Below are positions 1 to 8,982 of a stretch of DNA of 64,000 nt, piece after piece; the stretch's first letter is position 1; every line of letters begins with the position of its first letter. This DNA is from JBOGTC01 sp050692055 (GTDB taxonomy: Bacteria > Chloroflexota > Limnocylindria > QHBO01). Position numbers and translations under genes: made by a program. The notes under the pieces were generated by a model. The model ran no database searches, had not been told where the DNA came from, and saw nothing but the letters and a program-made list of their open reading frames with translations. The stretch is from NCBI GenBank assembly GCA_050692055.1, contig JBOGTC010000155.1, forward strand, positions 12,427-76,426, read 5' to 3'.

Positions 1-740
1 TCGATGGGCGCGTCGCTGGAGATGGCCAGGAAGCGCATCGCCCCGGCGTCGACCTGGTCGCGGAACTCGCTCACCCCGGAGACGCCGGCCGAGACGGCGC
101 CCGACAGGATGGCCGCCAGCGCCTCGCCACCGCCGGCGTGGGCGACGTAGTTGACGCCTGACGGCTCGATCCCCGCCGCCTGGGCCATCAGGCCCACCAG
201 GACGTGGTCGGTCCCTCCGGCCGAGCCGCCGCCCCAGCTGATCGAGGTCGGATCGGCCGTCCAGTCTGCGACCAGCTCCTCGAGGGACTGGTACGGCGAC
301 TCGGCGGCCACCGCCACCGCCACCCACTCGGTGGTCAGGCTGGCGATGGGCGTGACCTCCTCGAGGGTCACCTCTGATTCGTTGGTCAGGATGCCACCGA
401 CCATCACCTGGCCCATCACCATGAGCTGGTGCGGATCCCCTGCGTGCTGCTCGACGAACTGGGCGAGGCCGATGGTGCCGGCCGCGCCGCCGACGTTCGA
501 TACCTCCACGCTCTCGTCGATCACGCCCGCCTGCAGCGCCTCCTGCATGGCGCGCGCGGTGCTGTCCCAGCCGCCGCCTGGATCGGCCGGCGCCATGATC
601 TCGAGCGTGCCGGTCGGGTAGTCGGCCGCCGCGCCATCGCCGTCACCGGCTGGCGCGCAGGCAGCGGCGACCAGGAGCAGGGCTGCTGCGAGCGCAGCCG
701 GTACGGTGCGCCGGCACTGGTCGAGCGATCTGCGGATCAT
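1..740 (-). CDS. TctC-family tricarboxylate-type substrate-binding lipoprotein (3' end cut by window)
   Basis: Extracytoplasmic binding component of a tripartite tricarboxylate transporter, delivering a carboxylate or similar anion to a TctA/TctB membrane pair. The N-terminus has a basic start, a hydrophobic Ala/Leu stretch and a lipobox (LLVAAAC), so it is a predicted lipoprotein. The mature part starts with the family's typical PADPGGGWD segment and later has VGGAAGTIG and YVAHAGGGEALAA, which form the ligand pocket in TctC/Bug proteins. The ATG at 740 follows a GGAGGAGAG ribosome site. The C-terminus and any tctA/tctB partner lie outside the window to the left, so the substrate cannot be named. 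Confidence 0.87.
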   Translation of the reverse strand, partial: MIRRSLDQCRRTVPAALAAALLLVAAACAPAGDGDGAAADYPTGTLEIMAPADPGGGWDSTARAMQEALQAGVIDESVEVSNVGGAAGTIGLAQFVEQHAGDPHQLMVMGQVMVGGILTNESEVTLEEVTPIASLTTEWVAVAVAAESPYQSLEELVADWTADPTSISWGGGSAGGTDHVLVGLMAQAAGIEPSGVNYVAHAGGGEALAAILSGAVSAGVSGVSEFRDQVDAGAMRFLAISSDAPI

Positions 741-956
741 CGCCTCTCTCCTCCATCGGCTGCTGTGCTCGGGACCGCCAGTGTAGCCCCGCTGTCGAGG
801 ACTTCCGATATGCTGACGAGGCCCTGATGGACGGTCCCTTCGTCGGGTTCGCCTACATCGCTGCCCGCCGATCGCGGATCGCCGCCCGCGCGGAGCGCGG
901 GTCGGGGTCAGCGCGCATCGTGCTGCGCGGCCGGCGCACCTTCCGACTGAGCCGGC
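741..956. other. Short intergenic region without a supported gene
   Basis: 216 bp between the TctC-like gene and the first GNAT. No promoter pair, hairpin or coding signal stands out; a frame at 827-1021 overlaps the GNAT gene and has no family features. Confidence 0.4.
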
Positions 957-1538
957 TCAGTCGCCCTCCCAGCCCCTCGGCGGCTCCTGCGCCTTCCACT
1001 CGTCGCGAAGCAGGCCCATGACGTGCACGTCGTGGTGCTCGGCGCGCGCGAAGTGGGCGCGGCGCAGCGTACCCTCGTGGACGAAGCCGGCCTTCTCATA
1101 GGATCGACGGCCCCGCTCGTTGCCGGCGTAGACGTGGAGCTGAATGCGCTCCAGGCGAAGCTCGCCGAAGCCGAAGTCGCAGATCGCGCGCAGCGCATCG
1201 GTTCCGTAGCCCTTGCCCCACTCGTCCTTCTCGCCGATCGCGATCCCGAACTCGGCGCTCCCGTTCTCGAGGTCGAGGCCATGGAGGCCGATGGTGCCGA
1301 TGGCGTGGCCGTCAGCCAGCAGGCAGATGACGAAGAGGTAATCGGTCTTGCCCTGGTTGGCGAGCATGCGGTCGAACCAGCCTTCCTCCGCTGCCTGGCT
1401 CATCGGCGCGCGCATGGCGAGATTGCGCAGCACGTCGGCATCGTTGAACCAGCGCACGAAGCTCGGCACATCGTCGCGCTCGGCCGGGCGCAGATAGACG
1501 TGCTCGCCGCGGATGATCGGCGTTCGGCTGTCGTTCAT
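957..1538 (-). CDS. GNAT N-acetyltransferase, RimJ/RimL type
   Basis: Acetyl-CoA dependent N-acetyltransferase of 193 residues, the usual size for RimJ/RimL-like enzymes. The opening segment (RGEHVYLRPAERDD) is typical of the subfamily. The acetyl-CoA pyrophosphate loop is GKGYG at about residues 108-112, and a YEKAGFVHEG strand follows near the C-terminus. The substrate (a ribosomal protein, an antibiotic or a small amine) cannot be told. The ATG sits inside a GGACCGATG copy, the octamer repeated through this window. The gene is divergent from the OsmC gene, with only 61 bp between the starts. Confidence 0.85.
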   Translation of the reverse strand: MNDSRTPIIRGEHVYLRPAERDDVPSFVRWFNDADVLRNLAMRAPMSQAAEEGWFDRMLANQGKTDYLFVICLLADGHAIGTIGLHGLDLENGSAEFGIAIGEKDEWGKGYGTDALRAICDFGFGELRLERIQLHVYAGNERGRRSYEKAGFVHEGTLRRAHFARAEHHDVHVMGLLRDEWKAQEPPRGWEGD

Positions 1539-1599
1539 CGGTCCATCCGCTAGGCTTCGAAGCTCCCGAGCCCGAGTCTACCAAGGAGGACCGATACCG

Positions 1600-2043
1600 A
1601 TGGCCGCCGTCCGTACCGCAACCGTCACCTGGTCCGGCGACCTTGCCACTGGCAGCGGCACTGCCAGCGCCGGCACCAGCGGGCTCTTCACCGATCTGCC
1701 CGTCTCGTGGGCGTCGCGCACCGAGGCGCCCGGTGGCCGAACCTCGCCTGAGGAGCTGTTGGCCGCCGCCCACGCCTCGTGCTATGCCATGGCGCTGTCC
1801 GGCGGCCTGGCTCGCGCCGGCACGCCGCCCGAGCACCTCCACGTCGAGGCGGAGGTGACCTTCGACAAGGTCGGCGATGCGTGGCGCGTGGTCTCCTCGC
1901 GGCTGATCGTGCTCGGCAGGGTTCCGGGCGCCACGCACGATGGCTTCTCCGCCGCCGCCGAGACGGCCAAGGACGGCTGCCCGATCTCCCAGGCCCTGCG
2001 TGGCAACGTCGAGCTCTCCGTGGAGCCAACCCTCGAGGAGTAG
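1600..2043 (+). CDS. OsmC/Ohr-family peroxiredoxin
   Basis: Thiol-dependent hydroperoxide reductase of the OsmC branch, 147 residues. Two redox cysteines are visible: C61 in AAHASCYAMAL and C127 in DGCPISQAL, in the positions expected for OsmC. The TSPEELLAAAHA segment is diagnostic. A strong AAGGAGGA site at 1583-1590 sets the start at 1600 rather than at an upstream in-frame codon; the GGACCGAT octamer fills the spacer between this site and the ATG. It is convergent with pckA, two bases away. The role is likely removal of organic peroxides. Confidence 0.9.
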   Translation: MAAVRTATVTWSGDLATGSGTASAGTSGLFTDLPVSWASRTEAPGGRTSPEELLAAAHASCYAMALSGGLARAGTPPEHLHVEAEVTFDKVGDAWRVVSSRLIVLGRVPGATHDGFSAAAETAKDGCPISQALRGNVELSVEPTLEE

Positions 2044-2045
2044 GT

Positions 2046-3635
2046 TCAGCGGATGGCGTCGAGGATCTCGGGGGCGAGGCCGGCGTAGCGCTCGAGGAAC
2101 TCCACGCGCTCGCGCTTGAAGCGTTCCACCCACGCACGGTACGCATCCAGGCGGCCGGTCCGCTCGTAGAGGCGCCTTGGCTGAAGCTTCTCCGGATCCG
2201 ATACGCCGGGGACCGCTGATGCGACCTCGTAGCCGAAGTCGGGATCGCCCTCCCAGGTGATCGTCCCTTCGGCGATGGCCTCCACGATGGCGCCCGAATC
2301 CTCGATCGCGATCTTTTTCGAGGCATCGTCCTCATCGGTCCCGCCGACGCGGCCGGTGTTGAGCAGATAGACCTCGAAATCGGTTGAGGCCATGAGCTCC
2401 AGGAAGCGGTTGGCCTGCATCTCGTCGCGCAGCGGGAAGAACGGGTTCGTCCCGGGCACGCGCAGCGCCTTGCCCTCCTCGGCGGCGCCGCCGGCCGAGG
2501 TGCCCTGCGTCTCGCCGAGCATGAAGTAGGCGGCCGCCTGCTCCGGCGCCAGGCGTGCGACGCCGGGGATGATGTTGTCGTTGCGATTCAGGATCAGCAG
2601 GTAATCGACCGGGCCGATCTCGCGCGGGTCGCGCCAGATGCCCAGCGACTCCATGGGAAACGTCGCGCGGCCGTTCTTGGTGTACGAGGTGTCGAAGAAG
2701 TCGACATCGCCGCCGGCCTTGGCCTGCGAGACGTTCTCGAGGTAGGCGTCCGGCTTGACGACCGCGCCGTGGATCGCCGGCTCGTGCCGTGGATCGAGCC
2801 CGAACGTCTTGGCGAAGCAGCCGTTTTCGGTCCCGACCACGTGGCCGCCGGGGAAGAGGCCGATGAAATCGTCCTGCACCGGCTGCGAGTCGTTCTGTCG
2901 GGTAAAGGTCGTGGTGGTCTTGCCCGTGCCCGAGAGGCCGATGATGAGCATCGTCTTCTCGCCGCCGTCGGTCGGGATCACCTTGCAGCCGGCGTGCATG
3001 GCGAGGCCGCCCGCGGCATACACGCGCTCGTTCCACATCCGCAAGCCGCCCTTCTTGGACTCGCCGAAGTAATCGGAGTTGAAGACGCGGCTGATGCCGG
3101 CCTCCAGGTCGACCGCGATGAGTCGCTCGTCGGGATAGCCGGGCATCGGCAGGTTGGGCGTGTAGATCATCACCAGCTCCGGCTCCCACTCCTCGCCGGC
3201 CGAGTCGGGCGGGAAGTACAGGTGGCGCTGCATACCGGCGATGTTGGCGTTGGCCTCCTCGATGTACAGGCGCGCCCGCGCCCGATACTTCGGGTCGTTG
3301 CCGATGTACCCGTCCACCACGACCATTGGCTGCCGCGCGATGTGCTCGTCCTGCAGGCCGGCCACGCGCTCGTACTCGTCGCGCCTGATGGACTTGCCGG
3401 TGGTGATCGACGGGTCGTCGGTGACGAGATAGGTCGAGCCCGCGGACCGGCTGGTCGCGCGGGTCTGGACGTTGTAGTTGCCGAAGCTGGTGCGCCGCGC
3501 CTGCGGCATGCGACTGGTCAGCTCCTGCAGCTCCTCGGCGGAGGGATTGAATCGGACCGATGCGCCTGTGGCCAGGCGCTCTCCCTTCGGACCAAGGGGC
3601 GCAGCCGCTGCTGGCGGGTCGGCGAGCATGCTCAT
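2046..3635 (-). CDS. pckA: phosphoenolpyruvate carboxykinase (ATP)
   Basis: Converts oxaloacetate and ATP to phosphoenolpyruvate, CO2 and ADP at the start of gluconeogenesis. The 529-residue length matches the ATP-dependent family. Visible motifs: the PEPCK-specific P-loop GLSGTGKT at residues 233-240, the metal-binding DDF near 255, the FPGGH segment, and a PMPGYPDERLI substrate region. The ATG at 3635 is preceded by AAAGGAGAT about 8 nt away; the reading frame runs 27 codons further upstream but with no ribosome site. Citrate synthase and malate dehydrogenase genes at 57.8-60.1 kb supply the neighbouring steps. Confidence 0.96.
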   Translation of the reverse strand: MSMLADPPAAAAPLGPKGERLATGASVRFNPSAEELQELTSRMPQARRTSFGNYNVQTRATSRSAGSTYLVTDDPSITTGKSIRRDEYERVAGLQDEHIARQPMVVVDGYIGNDPKYRARARLYIEEANANIAGMQRHLYFPPDSAGEEWEPELVMIYTPNLPMPGYPDERLIAVDLEAGISRVFNSDYFGESKKGGLRMWNERVYAAGGLAMHAGCKVIPTDGGEKTMLIIGLSGTGKTTTTFTRQNDSQPVQDDFIGLFPGGHVVGTENGCFAKTFGLDPRHEPAIHGAVVKPDAYLENVSQAKAGGDVDFFDTSYTKNGRATFPMESLGIWRDPREIGPVDYLLILNRNDNIIPGVARLAPEQAAAYFMLGETQGTSAGGAAEEGKALRVPGTNPFFPLRDEMQANRFLELMASTDFEVYLLNTGRVGGTDEDDASKKIAIEDSGAIVEAIAEGTITWEGDPDFGYEVASAVPGVSDPEKLQPRRLYERTGRLDAYRAWVERFKRERVEFLERYAGLAPEILDAIR

Positions 3636-3752
3636 GACGGCTGGATCTCCTTTGCTCGGGGCGGGTCGGGCGGAGCGAAGCCGGTGCCGGGCGGGCGCCG
3701 GAACGCGAATGTTCACCCAGATCGTACCAAGATCCGCTCCGCGAGCGGCCGA

Positions 3753-4319
3753 TCAGACGCCCTCGAACGGCGCCGGATAGACGATTCGCCCGTTGGATAC
3801 CACGTCCGCGCCCGGTCGATCGCGGACCTGGAAGATGTCGTCGGGAACGTCGTAAGGGCCGCTGATGCCGGACTCGGTCGCCGCGCGAAACCCGAATCGA
3901 CCGAAGAAGGCGGGACTGCCGAGGACGACCGTGATCCGCTCATCGCGCCCGTCGGCCTGCTCGAGCACGGCTCGGACGAGGGCGCTGCCGATCCCCTGGT
4001 CGCGGTACGGCGCCAGCACCGCGACCGGCGCGAGCGCCAGGACGTCGCGTCGCTGCTGGTCGTCGGCCTCGGGCTCGAAGGAGACGAGGCTGACCAGGAC
4101 GTGGCCGAGCACGCTGCCGTCGCCGGTGACGGCGACGAGCGAAAGCTCCGGGATGAAACCGGCCGACGAGCGCACCGCGTCGACGAGCTCCGCTTCGGCC
4201 GGCGTCGGGAAGCACGACCGGTGCAGCTCGTTGATCTGGTCGAGGTCGATCGGCTGCTCGGGGCGGATCGCCCATGCCGGGCTCTCGACCTCCGGCTCCG
4301 GCAGGGAGGCCATGTTCAT
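3753..4319 (-). CDS. GNAT N-acetyltransferase
   Basis: Predicted acetyl-CoA dependent acetyltransferase of 188 residues. The fold is supported by the IRPEQPIDLDQINELHR start, by VAVLAPYRDQGIGSALV, which is the acetyl-CoA loop, and by GSPAFFGRFGFRAA near the end. This arrangement resembles YhbS-type GNAT proteins. Two ATG codons (4319 and 4313) are possible and neither has a clear ribosome site. It lies downstream of and co-directional with the kelch lipoprotein gene, 38 bp away. Substrate unknown. Confidence 0.82.
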   Translation of the reverse strand: MNMASLPEPEVESPAWAIRPEQPIDLDQINELHRSCFPTPAEAELVDAVRSSAGFIPELSLVAVTGDGSVLGHVLVSLVSFEPEADDQQRRDVLALAPVAVLAPYRDQGIGSALVRAVLEQADGRDERITVVLGSPAFFGRFGFRAATESGISGPYDVPDDIFQVRDRPGADVVSNGRIVYPAPFEGV

Positions 4320-4357
4320 GGAACTCAACGAAGCACGTTCCGCGCCAAGGTGGCGCG

Positions 4358-5470
4358 TCAGCCGCCGATGCCGGTGAGTGCCCACAGGTCGCCGAACCGC
4401 GCCGCGCCATCCCTGCCGCCGAAGAGCAGCAGCCGGCCGCGGGCGGCGTCGCGAATGAGCTCGGCGCCCGCCCGCCCAGCCGGACCTTCGCCGGCGACCT
4501 CCATCGCGATCGCGCCGTCCGACCCGTCGTCGAAGCGCCACAGGTCGGCAAGGTATCCCTCTTCGAGGTCCTGTCCTCCGAACACGACGGTGGCGCCGTC
4601 CAGCCGCGTCCTCGCGTACAGGTTGCGATCCGGCGGCAGCGTGCCCTCGCGCCTGGTCCATGCCCCGTCCTGCAGCGCCCACAGGTCGCCGAGCGCCGTC
4701 ACCCCGGTCGTCTGGCCGGCATACAGGGCCAGTCTTCCGTCATCGGTCCACCAGCAGCCGTGGAGGCAACGATCGACCGGACGGCCGCCGTCGGCGGGCG
4801 TCTCATCGGTCCAGGTGCCGGACGTGAAGTCGTAGGCGACCGTGTCGGAGAACCGCCCCTGGTCCGACGTGAAGCCGTGGCTGATCCAGAGCCGTCCGTC
4901 GGTGCCGATGTCCGCGCAGCTTCCGTAGCGCTGGGCGGGCACGGCGCCGGCCGCCGGAAGCTCGGTCCAGGCATTCGTCTCGGGCGCGTACGACCACAGG
5001 TCATTGAAGAAGGTGGTCCCGGCCTGCCCGAAGACGATGACCAGGCCGATGCCCTCCACCCACTCCGCCTCGTGCCCGAAGCGCGCCGCCGGCGCCGGCG
5101 CCGGAGCCGGCAGCTCCGACCAGGCATCCGCGGCCAGGTCGTAGGCCCACAGGTCGCCGAAGACGGTGTCGCCGTCGCGCCCGCCGAACAGGTAGGCGAT
5201 CTCCCCAGTGCCGTCGACCGTCCACGTGTGATCCTCGCGCGCCGTCGGGCCGCCCGCGACCGTGAGCTGCGCCCACGACGCGGGCTCCGGCGCCGCCTCA
5301 ACGGTGGGTGAAGGACCCGGCGTGCCGCTGGCGGTCGCCATCGGCTGCTCGGTGGAGGTCGGGCTCGGGCGCTCGGTGCCGCCCGTCATCGGCGCAGACG
5401 GCGAGGCGCCCGGCTGGCTGCAGGCGGCCAGGAGGAGGAGGAGGACGAGAAGCGCAACGCGGGCCGGCAT
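4358..5470 (-). CDS. kelch-repeat lipoprotein
   Basis: Secreted, lipid-anchored beta-propeller protein of 370 residues. A signal peptide ends in the lipobox LLAAC (Cys17), followed by a Ser/Pro/Thr-rich linker to about residue 65. Galactose-oxidase/kelch-type blades then recur, each with a GG pair and a FGDLW or FNDLW tail (for example YLFGGRDGD, VVFGGQD, LLFGGRDGA). No catalytic residues are evident, so a binding or scaffold role is more likely than an enzyme. The start has no ribosome site; a TATGGT hexamer lies 9 nt upstream (5480-5485). Confidence 0.8.
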   Translation of the reverse strand: MPARVALLVLLLLLAACSQPGASPSAPMTGGTERPSPTSTEQPMATASGTPGPSPTVEAAPEPASWAQLTVAGGPTAREDHTWTVDGTGEIAYLFGGRDGDTVFGDLWAYDLAADAWSELPAPAPAPAARFGHEAEWVEGIGLVIVFGQAGTTFFNDLWSYAPETNAWTELPAAGAVPAQRYGSCADIGTDGRLWISHGFTSDQGRFSDTVAYDFTSGTWTDETPADGGRPVDRCLHGCWWTDDGRLALYAGQTTGVTALGDLWALQDGAWTRREGTLPPDRNLYARTRLDGATVVFGGQDLEEGYLADLWRFDDGSDGAIAMEVAGEGPAGRAGAELIRDAARGRLLLFGGRDGAARFGDLWALTGIGG

Positions 5471-5536
5471 GTGACCCGCACCATAGCAATGGCCCCATGA
5501 CGGACCGATGACGGCCGGCTCCCCGGCCGCAACGTG

Positions 5537-6346
5537 TCAGCCGCGTGCCTCGGGCGCGAGATGCCGATACAGCTCGGGGCGCCTGTTGCTCAGGGCAGGC
5601 TCCTGGTCGCGCTCGGCGGCGCCCTGGCGCAGGTCGACCTCGGCGATGATCGTCCCGGTGGCGTCACTGACGGCCTCAGCCACGACCTCGCCGCGAGGGT
5701 TGACGATCATGCTGCGGCCGCACCACGTGGTCACCCCGTCGTCTCCGACCAGGTTCGCGGCAGCCACGAACACCTGGTTGTCCTGCGCGCGGGCCCGAGT
5801 GCGCAGCTCGAGGAGATACTCGTAGCCCACCGGCACGGCCGATGGAATCGCGACCAGCTCGGCGCCACGCAGCGCGAGCTCTGTGAAGACCTCGGGGAAC
5901 GCGTGCTCGAAGCAGATCGCCAGGCCAACCCGCATCGCTCCCAGCCCGGCGACGACGAGCTCCTCCCCAGACGCGAAGTAGCGACGCTCGGCCGGGTACA
6001 GGTGCGTCTTGCGGTAGCGTCCCACGAGGTGCCCTTCAGCTCCGATCACGAGGGCCGTGTCATAGACCTGCCCGTCGGCGCGCTCGAGGATCGTGCCGAT
6101 GACGCCGACCCCTGCGTCGGCCGCGGCGCGGGAGAGACGGCGCACCGTCGGGCCATCCGGGATCGGCTCTGCCATTGCCGCGTGCTCGAAGCCCTCGCGG
6201 CGGTATCCGGTGCTGAACAGCTCGGGGAAGATGACCAGCTCGGCGCGGCCGGCAAGCGAGTGGATCATGGCTTCCGCATCCGCCAGGTTCGCCTGCAGCT
6301 CGCCCACGCGCGGCGCGGTCTGCGCCACCGCCACCCTGGCGCTCAC
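5537..6346 (-). CDS. carbon-nitrogen hydrolase (nitrilase superfamily)
   Basis: Amidase-like hydrolase of 269 residues. The Glu-Lys-Cys triad is visible: E42 in FPELFSTGY, K113 in YRKTHLYP, and C145 in AICFEHAFPE. The superfamily covers omega-amidases, carbamoylputrescine amidases and others; the exact substrate is unresolved. The GTG start at 6346 overlaps the stop of the upstream GntR-type regulator gene, so the two are almost surely one transcript and translationally coupled. That pairing suggests a role in the catabolic programme sensed by the regulator. Confidence 0.88.
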   Translation of the reverse strand: MSARVAVAQTAPRVGELQANLADAEAMIHSLAGRAELVIFPELFSTGYRREGFEHAAMAEPIPDGPTVRRLSRAAADAGVGVIGTILERADGQVYDTALVIGAEGHLVGRYRKTHLYPAERRYFASGEELVVAGLGAMRVGLAICFEHAFPEVFTELALRGAELVAIPSAVPVGYEYLLELRTRARAQDNQVFVAAANLVGDDGVTTWCGRSMIVNPRGEVVAEAVSDATGTIIAEVDLRQGAAERDQEPALSNRRPELYRHLAPEARG

Positions 6347-7500
6347 GCGATCGTCTCCGCGGCCTCGCCGATCGCCTCGCCGCTGGAGCGGCGGATGACC
6401 AGCTCGGTGGGCAGGACGATGCGCGCCGTCTCGACGCGCCGTCCTTCGATGCGATCGATCACCATCCGAGCCGCGAGCCTGCCGAGCTGCTCGCGCGGCT
6501 GGCGGACCGCCGTCAGCGGGACAGACAGCACGGCGGCCGGCGGGTCGTCATCGAAGCTCGCGACGGCGAGCTGGTCCGGCACGCGCAGCCCGAGCTGCTC
6601 GGCGGCCTCGAGCACGTCGGCCGCAAGGTAGTCGTGCAGCGTGAAGACGGCGGTCGGTTGCTGGCGCTCGAGGAAGCGGGCGATGCGCGTGGCATGGCCC
6701 TTCACGCCGGCGGTGACGTCCCGCGGCCAGCGGATCGTGACCGCGAGCTCCGCGCACACCAGGCGGTCGTCGGCCGGGATGCCGTGCGCGAGCAACGCCT
6801 GCTCGTATCCCTGGAGCCGCTCGGCGACGGAGGTCGTGGTCAGGTTGTCGGTGCTGACGAAGGCGATGCGCCGATGGCCGAGCTGCGCCAGATGGGATAC
6901 CGCCGCGTAGGCGCCGCCCACGTTGTCCGGCTGGACGGCGTCAATCGCCAGCCCGACCAGGTGCCGGTCGATGAGGACGACCGGGAAGCCTGTCTCGACG
7001 AGATGGGCGAAGAGCGACGGATCCGGCTCGTAGTCCACCGGGTACACGACCAGGCCGCTCGCGCCCTCGTCCAGGATGCGATGGATGCGTCCTGCCTGCT
7101 GCTCGCGCGTCGATCCGCCACTGCCAACGAGCATGGCGTATCCGCACGAGTGCAGCTCATCCTCGAGCCAGCCGAGAAGATCCGGCACGTAGGGCTGGGC
7201 CACCGATGGGACCACCACCCCGACCACGCGTCGGCGGGCCTCGGGCCGGTTCGGGGATCCGTGCGTCACGAAGTTGCCGCGGCCCGGAACGGCCTCGATC
7301 AGCCCGTCGTCTCGCAGGGCGCGCAGCGCCTGGCGCAGCGTGCCGCGGCTCACCCCGAGCCGGGTGGCGAGATCGGTCTCGGCCGGCAGGCGCGTGCCCG
7401 GGCCGTACCGGCCCTGCTCGATGGCCGCCGTCAACGCGCTCGCGATGCGGCGGTGGGCGGGAAGGCGCTCGGACGGCGGCGCAGGATCCCCGGTGCTCAT
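6343..7500 (-). CDS. GntR-headed transcriptional regulator with LacI-type effector domain
   Basis: Repressor of 385 residues. Residues about 12-75 form a GntR winged helix (RLPAETDLATRLGVSRGTLRQALRAL). The rest is a periplasmic-binding-protein fold as in LacI/AraR: VVGVVVPSVAQPYVPDLL, GLVVYPVDYEPDP, FPVVLIDRHL, HRRIAFVS. This architecture is known from AraR-like sugar regulators. It is divergent from a sugar ABC importer, so it probably controls that operon and itself. A TATACT hexamer lies 6 nt before the ATG (7507-7512) and there is no ribosome site, so a leaderless mRNA is likely. Confidence 0.88.
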   Translation of the reverse strand: MSTGDPAPPSERLPAHRRIASALTAAIEQGRYGPGTRLPAETDLATRLGVSRGTLRQALRALRDDGLIEAVPGRGNFVTHGSPNRPEARRRVVGVVVPSVAQPYVPDLLGWLEDELHSCGYAMLVGSGGSTREQQAGRIHRILDEGASGLVVYPVDYEPDPSLFAHLVETGFPVVLIDRHLVGLAIDAVQPDNVGGAYAAVSHLAQLGHRRIAFVSTDNLTTTSVAERLQGYEQALLAHGIPADDRLVCAELAVTIRWPRDVTAGVKGHATRIARFLERQQPTAVFTLHDYLAADVLEAAEQLGLRVPDQLAVASFDDDPPAAVLSVPLTAVRQPREQLGRLAARMVIDRIEGRRVETARIVLPTELVIRRSSGEAIGEAAETIA

Positions 7501-7506
7501 GGGCGC

Positions 7507-7535
7507 AGTATAGACCGCGCTGGCCGAGAGGCAAG
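7507..7535 (-). promoter_or_regulatory. Probable leaderless promoter and operator half-site of the GntR/LacI-type regulator
   Basis: Read on the minus strand, TTGCCT (7529-7534), 16 bp and TATACT (7507-7512) form a -35/-10 pair ending 6 nt before the ATG at 7500. The sequence GCAGTATAG on the plus strand (7505-7513) matches one arm of the palindrome at 7584-7608, so the regulator could also bind here and repress itself. Seen in sequence; the function is inferred. Confidence 0.45.
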
Positions 7536-7576
7536 CATGGTTGCTTCCTGTGTTCGCGTCCCTCTGGCATCCGGCC

Positions 7577-7608
7577 TCGACAGGCGGTATAGTCCGGCCT
7601 ATACTGCC
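7577..7608 (+). promoter_or_regulatory. ABC importer promoter overlapped by a GTATAG-N6-CTATAC operator
   Basis: An inverted repeat, GGCGGTATAG at 7583-7592 and CTATACTGCC at 7599-7608, matches in 9 of 10 positions around a 6 bp centre. The right arm contains TATACT (7600-7605), which lies 17 bp from TCGACA (7577-7582) and so reads as a -10/-35 pair for the ABC operon starting at 7647. A repressor on this palindrome would block polymerase directly. The adjacent GntR/LacI-type regulator is the obvious candidate. Confidence 0.6.
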
Positions 7609-7646
7609 GTTCCAAGAGAACACCGCTGCGCATAGGGAGGGCGATC

Positions 7647-8960
7647 ATGGCTCGTGGCTCGACGTCCCGGCGGCCGTTGCAGGCACTGTCGCTGGCTCTG
7701 TTGCTCATCGTGACGGCTTGCACCGGGGGCAATGGCACCAGTCCTCCGCCGGCCGACGGAGTGGATGGCGACGTATCGGGCAGCATCAGGGTGGTGCACG
7801 CCTGGGCCGGCGCCGAGGGGGAGGCCTTCCAGGCCGTGGTAGATGGATTCACCGACGCCAACGACGTCGAGGTCGACCTGGTCCAGATTCCGTTCGACGA
7901 GCTCAACTCGCAGATGGTCCAGCAGTTCGCCGCGGGCACGCCGCCCGATGTCGTCAGCACGCTGCCCGGCCTGATTCACTCGCTGGCGGCGCAGGACCTC
8001 CTGATGCCGATCGACGACGTGTGGGATCGGTGGGTCGCAGACGGCGAGTACTCGGAGGCCTTCCGCACGATCGCGTCGCACGAGGGCACGGCCTACGGCG
8101 TCTTCTTCAAGGGCAACATCAACGGGCTGATCTGGCATCGCAATGACACGCTCGACGAGCTCGGCATCAGCCAGCCGGGCAGCTGGGAGGAGTTCACCGC
8201 CGCGCTCGACGACATCCAGGCCGATGGCACATACCAGCCCTTCGCGGTGGGCGCGGCAGACGTCTGGGTGCCGACGCAGTGGAGCGATGCGTTCGTGGCC
8301 AAGGTTGCCGGGGCCGAGGTGTTCAACGGCCTGATCGACGGCTCGGTGAGCTGGGACGACCCCGCGGTCGTCGACGCCTTCACCCAGTTCAGCGACTTCA
8401 TCCAGGCCTACTGGCCGGACGACGCGCTCAACGTTGGCTTCACCGACGCGAACTGCGCCTGGGCCAGCGAGGGCCAGGCGGTCTACCAGAACCAGGGCGC
8501 CTTCGTCAACCTGACCACGCCGGCCAACTGCGGCGAGGAGCTTGACCCCGAGAGCGACTTCACGTTCTTCGAGATGCCTGCTCCGAACCCTGATTTCGGC
8601 GACGTGCGCTTCGTGTCCGGCGATCTCTTCAGCGTGGCACAGGCGACCGACAACCCGGATGCGGCCACGGCGTTCGTGGCCTACCTGGGCTCCGCCGAGG
8701 CGCAGGCGATCTGGGCCGAGCGCGGGGGGTTCATCGCGCCGAACGCCACGACCGATACCTCGGTCTATCCCACGGAGAACGACCGCAAGGCGGCCGAGCT
8801 GTTCACCGCGGGCACCGCGGTGTACGACCTCGACGATGCCATCGGCGGCGAGATCCAGTCGGTGGAGCGGGAGGAGCTCGCGAACCTGATCGGCTCGGGC
8901 GACGTGGATGCCTTCATCCAGGCCATGGTCGACGTGACCGAACGGGTGCGCGGCGGCTGA
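7647..8960 (+). CDS. ABC importer extracellular solute-binding lipoprotein (sugar type)
   Basis: Family 1 solute-binding protein of 437 residues, captured outside the membrane and handed to the two permeases that follow. The signal peptide ends in the lipobox IVTAC (Cys25), followed by a Gly/Pro-rich linker. The mature region has VVHAWAGAEGEAFQAVVDGF, FAAGTPPDVVSTLPG and a TAFVAYLGSAEAQAIW segment typical of oligosaccharide-binding members. An AGGGAGGG ribosome site precedes the ATG. The operon is under the GTATAG operator. The sugar cannot be named. Confidence 0.92.
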   Translation: MARGSTSRRPLQALSLALLLIVTACTGGNGTSPPPADGVDGDVSGSIRVVHAWAGAEGEAFQAVVDGFTDANDVEVDLVQIPFDELNSQMVQQFAAGTPPDVVSTLPGLIHSLAAQDLLMPIDDVWDRWVADGEYSEAFRTIASHEGTAYGVFFKGNINGLIWHRNDTLDELGISQPGSWEEFTAALDDIQADGTYQPFAVGAADVWVPTQWSDAFVAKVAGAEVFNGLIDGSVSWDDPAVVDAFTQFSDFIQAYWPDDALNVGFTDANCAWASEGQAVYQNQGAFVNLTTPANCGEELDPESDFTFFEMPAPNPDFGDVRFVSGDLFSVAQATDNPDAATAFVAYLGSAEAQAIWAERGGFIAPNATTDTSVYPTENDRKAAELFTAGTAVYDLDDAIGGEIQSVEREELANLIGSGDVDAFIQAMVDVTERVRGG

Positions 8961-8982
8961 GCCGACTCGGCATCATCCGTCC

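Noticed and set aside
2769..4835. Very long plus-strand ORF (688 residues) over pckA, the GNAT and the kelch gene
   Set aside because: Antisense to three well-supported genes; composition is typical of GC-rich shadow frames and no family motif is present.
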